Part shown: positions 35,633-45,222 of the stretch, one piece after another
How the letters are laid out: every line of letters begins with the position of its first letter
Position numbering within the stretch: position 1 is the first letter of the stretch
From: Rhexocercosporidium sp. MPI-PUGE-AT-0058
Taxonomy: Eukaryota > Ascomycota > Leotiomycetes > Helotiales
Direction: 5' to 3'
DNA length: 64,000 nt
Assembly (NCBI GenBank): GCA_020746875.1
Contig: JAGTJL010000005.1
Span: 1,984,001-2,048,000, forward strand
Notes under the pieces: model-generated
What the model was told of the DNA's origin: nothing
The model's input: the letters and a program-made list of their open reading frames with translations, nothing else
The model's database searches: none
Made by a program: the position numbers and the translations under genes

Positions 35633-38071
35633 TCACTTCTTACTGCTAAAGAACCCCCGCTTCTTTTTCTCTCCGCTGTCTTCTTTATATTTACTCTTCT
35701 TCTCCAACTTGCCCTTGCTTGGCGTTACATCGGCTCCATTGGTGCCGTTTAATGGAATTGGACGCCCACTTCCTGAGTTCATGCTCATGGCTGCTAGTCC
35801 AGCTGTAGGTGGCTGGGGCGGTGGCCTGTCATAAAGATTGGCATTGGCATTGCTGTAGGATGGACTCTTTTGTGGAGGAGCTGGAGGTCCAGGACCTCGT
35901 AGCTGGCCTTGTCTTCCTGGACCGCCTGGAAGACCCATGGGCCCTAGCCGACTGGGACCTGCGGGGAGAGCTGCTGGCGGAGGATCATTTCGTACGAAGA
36001 GATGGGATGGAGCCTTTGGTTTTGGCCTGTCTACTGGCAAATCCAGCCTTCTTCGATCTTCACTGAGATCGCTGACCTGCCTCACATAGAGTGCTGGATT
36101 GACCATGTGGCTTGTGGCAAGGAATACATCTTTTCCAGTTGTTCTGGAGACTTCATAGCATGCCCGAGATTCTGAATATGTCGCACCACCAGCCATAAAG
36201 ACAATGATCCTTTGCCTATTCTCAACAGTGGACATGCGATTTCTAGCCCAAGTGGGCTTGGCGCTCCGGAGAGATGCTTGAGATTGAGCTGCCAGTTCCT
36301 CGGAATTATCCAAAGGCGGTCTGATAGAGGGAAAGGTCATCTGATCAAGTGTCCCTTTCGTAATGTCGTCGAGCATCAATTTCAATGCTGGCTCGAAGCG
36401 TGAGAGGGCATACTCCTCATTCTGAGCAGTTGGGACAGTCTTTCGAGGAAACAAGGGCTGTGTCGGAGGTCTCACTTCCTTGAGATTTGCCTTCGTGGTA
36501 TGTGCGCCGATAAGGTCGAGGTTGGCGATGGCTTCTGCATCTTGAGGCGGAAGTGCTGCATGTGCGAGGAGACGCTGGATGTCATCTTGGATCATGCCGT
36601 CTCGATAAATTATGTAGAGCATGATCAGGCGTAATCGATCTGCTGGTCCGATATTTTCATCATCCAGCAGTCGTACAACCTGATCTGCGAGGTTCTTCGG
36701 TTTCCGAAAATCCTCGTCCAGTCCAGTTGCCAGTGATTGTTCCACTGATGCAATATCTGGGAGTTTTCGATGCTGGAATATATTCATACACTCTTGAGCC
36801 ATGCTCAGATGCAACGAATATGCCTCCTTCATTTCTTGGAATTGTGGTAACCCAGCCAGCATATCTTTAATTGCATTCAAGCTGGTTGCATCTGCATCCG
36901 CATTCGTAAAATTGGGGTTCTCGTTGATGAACTTCTGAAAATCGCCCATCAACTTCTCAATCGTATCTTTCATATGGCTGTGTCTGTTATTGACCCATAT
37001 CTTGTCCTTTTCCCCAATCTCCATATCCTTTTCCTCCTCCTGTGCTGTTCCCTCATTGACAACCGTTTTATAAAAGACCTTGTCACCTTCTTTTATTGGT
37101 AACAGGTCGTGGGCCATGGCTTGGTATGTGAATTCGTGGATGAGAGGTGCCATGATATCCATTGCTCTGTCTGTAACAACTAGAATACCCTGCGGTCGCG
37201 AGGAAGGTGGTGGAAAGTTTTGGTTAAATTTTGCGTAAGCGTCAAGCTCGTCCTGAACGAACTTGGCTAAGTGACTGCAGAGGACGCTTGCTTCGTGGTT
37301 TGGATTTCGAGGTCTGTAATATCGGACTTTGGGGTATTCTCCTAAAGAAACGCAAATGCCAGTGATCTATAAGGTAAGTCTGGTGCTGAACGAAGCATCG
37401 GAGGAATCGTACCTTTTGTGCGAGGATCTGCATATGGTCACGGACAAGACTGTTGCATGCTGGGTGGTATAGTATTGGGAAACTCCAGGGATCTCGGAAA
37501 GTGATCAAATGCGACTCGCGGGGGAAGTAATCAATCGACAATGTCTCGAATCCTGCCATTTGTTCTTGTACCTGTCTTGAGACATCGAGACGCCGGCGCA
37601 TCTGGGGGTCGAGAAGCGCAGTCCACACCAGAAAGGATTTCCTGTATCTCCTGCGTTCGAAGTCTGCGAGGAGGCAATCGACGATGTGTGGTTGTGGTGA
37701 TAGTAGGTAAATGGCATCCATATCCGGATTCATCTCCCTCTTATCTTCGATCCTCTCGATATCTTGTTTATTATTAGCATACAATCTGTCTGCGTCTCAA
37801 AACATCACGTACTCGCAATGTTCTCGTTGAGAATGTCATCTTCCTTGACGACGTTGTCGATTATCTTCTTAGTAAACTCGTCGATGACCAGCACCTTCCA
37901 CTGCAGAGTTCGTGAGCCCATGTACAACGGACTGAGGCGGCAGACCTACATCTCCCCTGGTTATTGATTTTATGGTATCCAAGATTACTATCGAGGCGGT
38001 CAGTTCTGTCCATGGCGGGGTGGATGCTGCCACTGCTCACTATCTCGCTGTTCCTGGATGGCGGAGACCAT
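35633..38071 (-). CDS. sec1: Sec1, SM-family exocytosis protein
   Basis: Five exons: 38071-38041 (31 nt), 37987-37950 (38 nt), 37900-37813, 37762-37413, 37366-35633; phases close for 746 residues. The N-terminus has IILDTIKSITRGDWKVLVID and, later, YLLSPQPHIVDCLLADFERR, SIDYFPRESHLITFRDPWSF, GEYPKVRYYRPRNPNHEASV and LVVTDRAMDIMAPLIHEFTY, all hallmark Sec1/Munc18 segments. In yeast and moulds Sec1 binds assembled exocytic SNARE complexes at the plasma membrane and is needed for polarised secretion. The last 120 residues or so are a Pro/Gly-rich tail ending in a Lys-rich stretch (KKKRGFFSSKK), as in other filamentous fungi. Exon 5 starts with ITGICVSLGEYPK, which fixes the 46-nt intron before it. 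Confidence 0.95.
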
Positions 38072-38826
38072 CTTGGCCTGTTCCTCGGGCTGGCGTGCGA
38101 TATCCGCAGTCACGCTATTGTGGTCGCAATGTACAGGCAATCGATTTCCAAGATTTGCTGGTGTTTGGCGTTGCCGGCCGGAGAGAAGCTTCGTGGCTGG
38201 CCGTGGGCAGTGTCAAGTGTGAGTGTCGAGGCGATTCCTGCTTGGCGGGGTTTCGTTTCAACTTGACGTTAAAGTTGCCCTGCCTCGCCTTGCATGCGGC
38301 GAATTATTGAAGCGCCAAATTTAGCGTCCGTCGGCAGGAAACTGGGGCGCCGATCGGGAAGGGCGGCTTTTGGTGCAAAGTAGATATAAATAAGCATTTC
38401 GATGCATATCTTCCCGACCTAATCGCATCATGTATGGCAAGGGTTCCGAGTCAAGAACGTCACTTCAGGAAATCAGAACAGACATGTACTGCAGCCAATT
38501 ACAAAGATACGAACAAGCTCTACCGACTAGCTGACTTTGTGAGAATTGGATTCAACTTTATGTCTTAACTTCGATATCCTCTAGACATCTCTATCTTAGA
38601 AACATGAGTTGATTCGCAGGACATGAACAATGTCTACTTCCATACCATGGAACATCTCAACTAAACTGTGTTTGCTTAGAAGGCCCGTCGGAATCCATGC
38701 AACAAATGCTCCCAACTCAGTGCTGGGTGATACTCGTGAGAGATGGTACTTGTCCCAGGGTCTCGCCCGCCCATCAACTTTGCCCCTCTAGGGTTTGTAA
38801 ATATTTCCCAAGTTCTCCATCTCTTT
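38072..38826. other. Intergenic, promoter of sec1
   Basis: About 750 bases between sec1 and the 3' end of the G-patch gene on the same strand. No coding frame or repeat stands out. Confidence 0.5.
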
Positions 38827-39543
38827 TCAAGCCCCACCAAGATACCTCTCAACATCATCGTTCCTGTAGAACATCTCTCTCAGCCTCTCCGCCTTCTTCT
38901 TGTCTTGTTCGTACAACTTCCTGACTTTTCCAGCATCCAACTTCTGGACTTTTTCTTTCTTCCGCCAGTCAGCTTCCTCTGGTAGCACGACTCCAATACC
39001 CAACTTATCGTCTTTAGGTTTCGTTTTGATAGGAAATTGAATGCCTTGTCCTTCAGCTCCCAAACCTCGACGAGAGTCTGGATCCCATCCATAAGCAGAG
39101 AGGTACGTGAGACCCTTGCGGTTCCGGTCGAGATGTGATGGCGGATGAGAATGTGCTAGGCAGACTTGATGAGCAAGAGAGGCTTCGTGCGGTCGTTGTT
39201 TGGTGCTTTGCTCTGTTTCTAGAGCTTCTGTTGGTGGTGGCATGGCTGCCTCGGAGAGGGGAAGGGTGCAGATCTCGCACATCTGAATCTGGACACTTTC
39301 AGTTGAAGACGAATCCTCGATTCTGTTTGCTGATTTCGATGGCAGAGGCGGTATGGATTTTTGGTCACCTGGGAGTACCATCTGGAGATAGAGGTTGCTG
39401 ACCGATTGTCCTGAGGACTTTCCAGACAAGGAGGTTGTCGAAGCCGTTGATGATGGTACGAACTTTACCCTTTTCCGCTTGATGCCAGCTCCAAAGACCC
39501 GTTGGTCTTGGAGCGGGATCTCGTAAGTCTCGTCGTCGGACAT
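38827..39543 (-). CDS. G-patch domain protein
   Basis: Single exon, 238 residues. The N-terminus is acidic then basic (MSDDETYEIP, GIKRKRVKFVP). A Cys/His block, CEICTLPLS with HEASLAHQVCLAHSHPPSH, could bind zinc. The G-patch follows at about residues 140-190: YLSAYGWDPDSRRGLGAEGQ and DKLGIGVV, matching the Gly-rich consensus. A Lys-rich helical tail ends in FYRNDDVERYLGGA. G-patch proteins usually bind RNA or activate DEAH helicases in splicing or ribosome assembly; its partner is not known to me. It diverges from the SDR gene with 220 bases between starts. Confidence 0.85.
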   Translation of the reverse strand: MSDDETYEIPLQDQRVFGAGIKRKRVKFVPSSTASTTSLSGKSSGQSVSNLYLQMVLPGDQKSIPPLPSKSANRIEDSSSTESVQIQMCEICTLPLSEAAMPPPTEALETEQSTKQRPHEASLAHQVCLAHSHPPSHLDRNRKGLTYLSAYGWDPDSRRGLGAEGQGIQFPIKTKPKDDKLGIGVVLPEEADWRKKEKVQKLDAGKVRKLYEQDKKKAERLREMFYRNDDVERYLGGA

Positions 39544-39763
39544 TTGCTTTTGCTTTGCAGGGTCTGCAGTAGTGATGGAAAGCTGGCTGTCTCTGCTAGA
39601 AGTTGGTGGCGGAGAGTTGACATATCCTTAGCTCCGATGCTAATATTTAAGCTTAAATTCTGCCACCGCCCTTGGATTTCAACACTTCTAAGGTGCACTT
39701 CCCCATTCCCATGCTGGATGACGGGTTCCGGAAATCAAGGATACAATCCGCCATACCGCAAAG
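39544..39763. promoter_or_regulatory. Divergent promoter, G-patch gene/SDR gene
   Basis: 220 bases between two outward-facing starts, so the two genes must share or abut their promoters. No specific site identified. Confidence 0.55.
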
Positions 39764-41008
39764 ATGGCAATACATATGATCGCAGACCTCTTCTGGAAAT
39801 TTGTTCCCAATATCAGCAATGTAGGGAGCATTCTCAAAGTCGCCGCAGCTCTCCTCGTTGTCGGCCTCGTTAAATGGTACTCTATGGGCGCTGCCAATAC
39901 CTCGGAACGGCAGATGCATAGCAAAGTGGTCATGATAACAGGAGGTACATCTGGAATAGGAGCTGCTACAGCTCTTGCTTTGGCGCAACGAGGTGCACAG
40001 ATCGTTCTGCTCGTCCACCAATCTCCCAAGGACATATTTCTTGTCGACTACATTGAGGATTTGCGGGAGAAGAGCGGGAACGAGATGATATATGCGGAGC
40101 AAGTTGACTTGTCCTCCTTATACAGCATTCGACAGTTCGCGACAAAATGGATCGATAATGCTCCACCTCGAAGACTCGATATGATAATACTCTGCGCGGC
40201 GACTTTGACACCCCCAGGCAAGCCTCGAATCTTAACGGAGGAAGGACTCGAAGAGACTTGGGTAGTAAACTATCTGGCAAACTTCCACCTTCTCAGCATA
40301 CTCAGTCCAGCTATACGAGCCCAACCCCCGGACCGAGATGTTCGAATCATATTCGCAAATTGTTCCTCATACATCAGATCGCCTCCTGTCGACGATGGCA
40401 GCGTCGCTATGAAAAAGAAGGTTTGGTCACCAGCAATGTCATATGCAAGAAGTAAGCTGGCTCTTACGATCTTTGGGCATGCTTTCCAGAAGCATTTGGA
40501 TGCATATAAAAGGCCAGACGGGTCACCGATGAATGCGAGAGTGATCTTTGTGGATCCTGGATACTCGCGGACTCCAGGCATGAGAAGATGGTTCACACGA
40601 GGAACGTTGTGGGGTCTAGGCGTATATCTGATCTTGTGGCAAAACGTTTGGCTACTGCTGAAGAGCTCAGAGGGCGGATCTCAGAGCTTCTTGTACGCTG
40701 CTATGGAAGCTACCCTTAGTCGTGGTGCAGGTGGGAAGATGATCAAGGAATGCCAAGAACTGAACTTTGCGAGAAGCGATGTGAAGGACGAGAAAGTGGC
40801 AAAGAAGTTATGGGAAGGCAGTGAGAAGCTGATTGAGAGAGTTGAGAGAGAGGAAGCTGTGAGGAGGGCTTTGGAGAAGAAGGAGCAAGAGAAAGCCGAT
40901 AAGAGCCAAAAGCCAAAGGAGAAAGACGTCGAAAAGTCTGAAGCCACAGGAAGTGGCGCCGAGAGTAAGAAGTCAAAGTCTCGGAGGCAGAAGAAAGCAG
41001 GCAAATGA
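39764..41008 (+). CDS. Membrane-anchored short-chain dehydrogenase (Env9/retinol dehydrogenase-like)
   Basis: Single exon, 414 residues. A hydrophobic N-terminal segment (VGSILKVAAALLVVGLVKW, about 19-37) probably anchors it in the ER or a lipid droplet. The NAD(P)-binding TGGTSGIGAATALALAQRGA follows, with the LCAAT segment of the central strand and the catalytic YARSK (Tyr-x3-Lys). The long Lys/Glu-rich C-terminal tail (about 345-414) is unlike simple SDRs and may be a coiled or disordered extension. Yeast Env9, a lipid-droplet oxidoreductase, is the closest match I can suggest. Substrate unknown. Confidence 0.85.
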   Translation: MAIHMIADLFWKFVPNISNVGSILKVAAALLVVGLVKWYSMGAANTSERQMHSKVVMITGGTSGIGAATALALAQRGAQIVLLVHQSPKDIFLVDYIEDLREKSGNEMIYAEQVDLSSLYSIRQFATKWIDNAPPRRLDMIILCAATLTPPGKPRILTEEGLEETWVVNYLANFHLLSILSPAIRAQPPDRDVRIIFANCSSYIRSPPVDDGSVAMKKKVWSPAMSYARSKLALTIFGHAFQKHLDAYKRPDGSPMNARVIFVDPGYSRTPGMRRWFTRGTLWGLGVYLILWQNVWLLLKSSEGGSQSFLYAAMEATLSRGAGGKMIKECQELNFARSDVKDEKVAKKLWEGSEKLIERVEREEAVRRALEKKEQEKADKSQKPKEKDVEKSEATGSGAESKKSKSRRQKKAGK

Positions 41009-41764
41009 ATGGCCCTGTACATCACATGTTTGCACGCATAGCGACGGATTCACACATGGTGTATAGAGATTTGGAGCATCGAGATTTAGAGCATCTTGAA
41101 TATCAAGAAATCTGTTCTGCCAATGTCCATATCTCTTTGTTTGTCTACCGGATCTTTTGGTATGATCAGTCATGTTGGATGGAAGTCCGCCGAGGGACAG
41201 TATCTGTCACTGCCGCTCCCTGAGTATCCAAACTCCAGAACCACATTATAATCCAGTGGATTGGCTGAGCAAGAAGGGTAGCATAGCCAAGACTTACTGC
41301 CAGAGCCTGCAGCAGCAATAGGGCTCTCCTCCTGATTGATCGTACTGCGCACTCTACTTTACTGTGTTGATTACCATGTTTTGTATTCCGCCGGGCTGTC
41401 CAGGGTGAACGAGGATATCGCGTGGCCAACTCAATATCGGTTGAGTCACACTCCTCAACAATCCGTGAGAGCTTGCTCTCTTTCATATTGTCAAGGAAAG
41501 AAGTCGTGATTTTTGGCAATCACACAAGTGAGCAGCTTATGAGTCTTTGTCAGCCCAGATAGTCACCATGTGGTGGCTTTGTTCTTCACTTCCCACATAA
41601 AGAGGGGCTTTCCAAAGGCGTGCAGTATGTCCTATACCAGCCAACCATACCTCACTCATCCATCTGTACATACACATATACACTGGCACATATGACCACA
41701 TTCTCTCAACCATACAAATACATCATCTCATCCAAGGACGTCAGTACAACGCATTCAATCCCAA
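41009..41764. other. Intergenic, nothing recognised
   Basis: 756 bases between two plus-strand genes; 3' end of the SDR gene and promoter of the next. CA/TA-rich words before 41765 look like a leader. Confidence 0.5.
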
Positions 41765-42565
41765 ATGGACAGAATCGCCCATCCGCTCCCCACCGCCTCC
41801 GAACTAACATCCGCAATCCTCATTCTATCCCGCACCTTCCAATCTCTACGCCTCAAACATGGCCTCATCGACTCCTCCGCTATATTCCTCCACGCCACCG
41901 CCTTCTCACTCCCTTGCCTCCTCCCCTCCAGCATAACATTCCTCATCCAACCATCTCCAACACTGTCAGCACTTGAACTCACCGGCTCGCTTAGCGACAG
42001 AAAATTCGTCGCTGATTTCATCGTCACACGCAAAGATGGCGTTGATTACCCGAAAGCGATCATCAAGCGGCCAAAAGATGATATACGTGGAGATCTGCTG
42101 GTCGAATTCAGCATCGTGGATCATTGGATGTGTCATGAGAGGCGCGAGGCGTATGATTTCCGGATACCGGGGAATGACACCGTGCCACTCATGGTTAGAG
42201 GGGAACAAGTCCACGTCATGAATCCCGAGTGGCTTTTACGACAGAAGATACAGATCTGGAATGAGCGAGTGCTGGATAAGGAGAAGAGGACTGATGAGAT
42301 TGATATCAGGACATTGGTGGATGTTTTGGGATTTAGGGGCAGTAGAAAGATTAGTTTTAGGCGGAAGAAGGAGGTTGAGGATCTGAATATGGTAGTGATG
42401 GGTATGGATGGGGATGATCCGATGGTGTTGGGGAGTGTCATTGATTGTCCGCAGGTGTTTGGCCCGTGGTATGATTTGACTTGGGTCAGAGCTATTGGAG
42501 CAGTAGGAAGTGTGCTGATTCTTATGAAGGTGTTGGATTTTTATGCGCCTGATTATGATTTATAG
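41765..42565 (+). CDS. Protein of unknown function
   Basis: Single exon, 266 residues, not recognised. The region NPEWLLRQKIQIWNERVL then DKEKRTDEIDIRTLVDVLGF (about residues 156-193) resembles the helical end of nucleotidyltransferase-fold proteins, where a Lys in xLLxxKxxAxxxR and a K-x2-D-xxDI pattern are common. I do not see the GS-x-D-x-D active-site pair near the start, so catalysis is doubtful. The C-terminus has a hydrophobic segment (WVRAIGAVGSVLILMKVLDF) that might reach a membrane. Codon use looks like its neighbours, and the frame is open across its full length, which supports a real gene. Confidence 0.65.
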   Translation: MDRIAHPLPTASELTSAILILSRTFQSLRLKHGLIDSSAIFLHATAFSLPCLLPSSITFLIQPSPTLSALELTGSLSDRKFVADFIVTRKDGVDYPKAIIKRPKDDIRGDLLVEFSIVDHWMCHERREAYDFRIPGNDTVPLMVRGEQVHVMNPEWLLRQKIQIWNERVLDKEKRTDEIDIRTLVDVLGFRGSRKISFRRKKEVEDLNMVVMGMDGDDPMVLGSVIDCPQVFGPWYDLTWVRAIGAVGSVLILMKVLDFYAPDYDL

Positions 42566-42955
42566 GTTTTGGATAACTTCTACAACGACCTTCTTATTTA
42601 TTCGTATACTCGGTTAGAGGTCAAGCTGTAATGTGTTGACCAAATTCGCCATTATATATTAGCTCGGAATAATAATCAATGTAGCAACACTATTCTACAT
42701 GAAAGAAAGGTATCCTTCTTGTCCCATGTTGATATTTTGATTCCCTCGTCTAATTCAGGGGAGATCTCACTCGTCGGTTAGACGTCATGCCGAGGTGGAC
42801 CGCAGGCCAGGCTACCCCACACTTTAAATTCCCTATGCATGCCTCTTCCACATGCTTTGCTTAGCTTGACGCCATCAATCTAAATCTTCTGTTACTCGAC
42901 CATAGCAACGACCTAGTTCGTTTGAGGGGAAGTTCAAAGCAAACTAGCCAGCTCT
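42566..42955. other. Intergenic, nothing recognised
   Basis: 390 bases; the start is AT-rich and looks like a terminator region for the preceding gene. No specific signal. Confidence 0.5.
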
Positions 42956-43539
42956 ATGATGCTTCCCCGTCGCTCGATATCACAGATCTTTCACAGTAAT
43001 ACACCACATGAGCAGAAGAGCGAGGAGGAGACCGAGATGTTTACTTCTATGCAGCCATCGAGACCGAAGGTATACATTTACCCCCCTTCTCCTCTATTTT
43101 ACTACGGAACACATCAAGAGATCATGCAAACCTGCACTCAAGTCAACATCTGGCTAACTGGCTAACAACCCCTCAGCTCCCCCACCACCAACCACCCCCA
43201 CCAACAAACCAACATCAAACACGCACATCATCAACACTCTCTCCACCACACCAACCCCTCTCATACACGCCAATCCCACCTCCTCCACCAGCATTCCCAC
43301 GAAACCAAATCGAAGCCATGCCTCCAACTTCCTTCCCAGTATTACGGAATCCCATCCTAGTGCCCCAGCAAATGGTCCTCGATGCGTCGAAGAGACATCC
43401 GGTGTTCTTTACGGAGAGGCTGAAGAAAGCACCGGCGGGTGTGCAGACGGGGTGTGGGAGTTGGAGTAGTCCGGTTGCGACGGGGTATGTTTTTAATGAT
43501 GGAGTGAAGAGGAGGGTGGAGGGCAATTTGAAGTTGTGA
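42956..43539 (+). CDS. Small proline-rich protein of unknown function
   Basis: Exons 42956-43069 and 43177-43539 join in phase (GTATAC donor, CCTCAG acceptor with a GGCTAAC branch site) for 158 residues. The middle is rich in Pro, His, Gln and Ser; the C-terminal 60 residues are more ordered (FPVLRNPILVPQQMVLDASK, HPVFFTERLKKAPAG, WSSPVATGYVFNDGVKRRV). No family recognised. The in-phase splice and the folded-looking tail favour a real gene; the start could be either of two ATGs three bases apart. Confidence 0.5.
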
Positions 43540-43959
43540 CTGAGGGTTGCAATGGGGGAGGGGCGGGTGATGGTCTGGTGACGGTATTGAGTATGGAGAA
43601 AACTGCGGATGCCCTGGGATTGATATAACGATGCTAGGCAACTTCGGACTCATGGAACTTTCATTACTGGGCATCGACATGAGAGTCAAGGAGTCTGGAG
43701 TTGGGAGGACAATCTACTGTTCCCGTAGCTACAGCTATGGGATGAGCGACTAGCATTTAATGCTTCATCACTAGCAGCTAGTAGGCTTATTCATTGGGCA
43801 AGGAATCTTGAATTGGGCTACGGCCTATGTATAAAATTACCACCTGAAACATTGTTGTTACAACCAAACTCCCCGTGGTATAATTTGAGTTCCCTGCTTG
43901 CGTATCGGACATGCACCTGAAAGAAGAAGCAATTCGACTATACTTTTCATATCCACCCT
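43540..43959. other. Convergent intergenic spacer
   Basis: 420 bases between the stop codons of the proline-rich protein gene and the R-SNARE gene. Nothing else recognised. Confidence 0.5.
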
Positions 43960-44750
43960 TCAACCGACACACTTTGACCAGCCAGGCAATCCACAGCCGA
44001 ACCCAACGAACAAGTAGATCAGGAATATGACCACCAAAGTGAGCAATGCCATGAGCTTCACATTCTTCCACCACATCTTCCTCCTCAAGCCTCTGCTTCT
44101 AACCCTGAAATCATGTGCACTCCCACCCAACCTATCGGTTTTGTCAACCAATAAGTCGATTCTCTCGCCCCTCTCCAACAAACTCTCGATATTCTGGCTC
44201 ATGATCCCCCTCACATTGTCGATTTCTCCTTGGACATTAGAAATCGCATCCTCCTTCCCGGCCTTTGTAGTTCCATAGTCCACCATCAACTTCTTCAACT
44301 CGCTGTTGAAGCTTCCAGCACCATAATTTGGCAAGCTAGCGAAATCCGTGCTTTCGGGTGCATACTGCGCCAAGAACCGCTTCTTGATTTCGAAGAGAAA
44401 GCCGAAGGGGATGCGCCTTCCTAGAGAAGAGTCTGCGATGACGAGATATGTTAATCCGCCAGCGGAAGCAGAAGAGGGTTCGTATTCAGAAGGGGCGTCC
44501 GCGATGTAGTGGATGAAGTTGTTGTTGTGAGTGTAGGTCAGCTTTTGGGCTGTTTTGTGCTCGATTTTTGGGAGGACGAGGGAGGCGAGAGATGAGGTTT
44601 GGGAAGATGCTGAAGCTGTGTGTTCTGCGAGGATAGTGGTATTGTGTGCTATGCAGGCACTATTTATGGTGAGCAGAGCTCTGACAGAGACTGCTTGCCT
44701 GGTAGGACTTACTAGAGGAGGGGAGTCGGCGGTGATGAGGAGGACGCCAT
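43960..44750 (-). CDS. Longin R-SNARE (VAMP7/Nyv1-like)
   Basis: Exons 44750-44713 and 44659-43960 join in phase for 245 residues. An N-terminal longin domain (LLYACIAHNTTILAEHT; NNNFIHYIADA; GLTYLVIADSSLGRRIPFGF) is followed by an R-SNARE coiled coil (about 150-210: SNVQGEIDNVRGIMSQNIES then LLERGERIDLLVDKTDRLGG) with the zero-layer Arg in the ERGERIDLL stretch. A C-terminal membrane anchor (LMALLTLVVIFLIYLFVGF) ends the chain with a few luminal residues. This order is that of VAMP7-type SNAREs, which act in fusion with the vacuole/lysosome. It diverges from suv3. Confidence 0.93.
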
Positions 44751-45221
44751 TATTGTCCGAGTTCAAATGCGGTCTTGCAAACTGGATTGTGAAACCCCTT
44801 ACACTCTGGTACTGGATGATCGGGTTACAGAATCAGAGGCACTGCGGTGGCGTTGACGTTGATGTTCCGAAGTGAAGTGCAGATAGAAAGGCATCTGTTT
44901 GTTGTGAGGATCAGGTTACAAGAATGTAGCGAAGCCTCCCCGTCAAGGATGACGCAGGCTCGGCAGGGTATATCTTACCGCATCCTGCGCATCCCAGCAG
45001 CCAGCGCCAAGCCCGGAAGCGGAAAATCCACAGGCCGATACTTTAATTGTAGATCCAAGGCGCGAGCGGGCCTGTTGCCGCATCGCGTTCAAAAAATAAT
45101 ATCGAATCAACGATTCTATTTTCCTGTTTATTCCGTTGAAATCCAACTTGACCCAACCCGACCTCAATTTGCCCCTCATGAACTCTCCTCTGCCCAATAG
45201 AACTTCCTATTCTCAGCAGTG
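44751..45221. promoter_or_regulatory. Divergent promoter, R-SNARE gene/suv3
   Basis: 471 bases between outward-facing starts. The end next to suv3 holds a complete upstream ORF, listed separately. Confidence 0.6.
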
Positions 45222-45222
45222 A
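45178..45222 (+). promoter_or_regulatory. uORF overlapping the suv3 start (stop-start TGATG)
   Basis: An ATG at 45178 opens a 14-codon frame (MNSPLPNRTSYSQQ) whose TGA stop at 45220-45222 shares its final A with the suv3 ATG at 45222. A ribosome that ends on the uORF would be placed directly on the main start, the layout for termination-reinitiation. The open frame and overlap are seen in the sequence. That the transcript starts upstream of 45178, and that the uORF is used, is inference. Confidence 0.6.
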
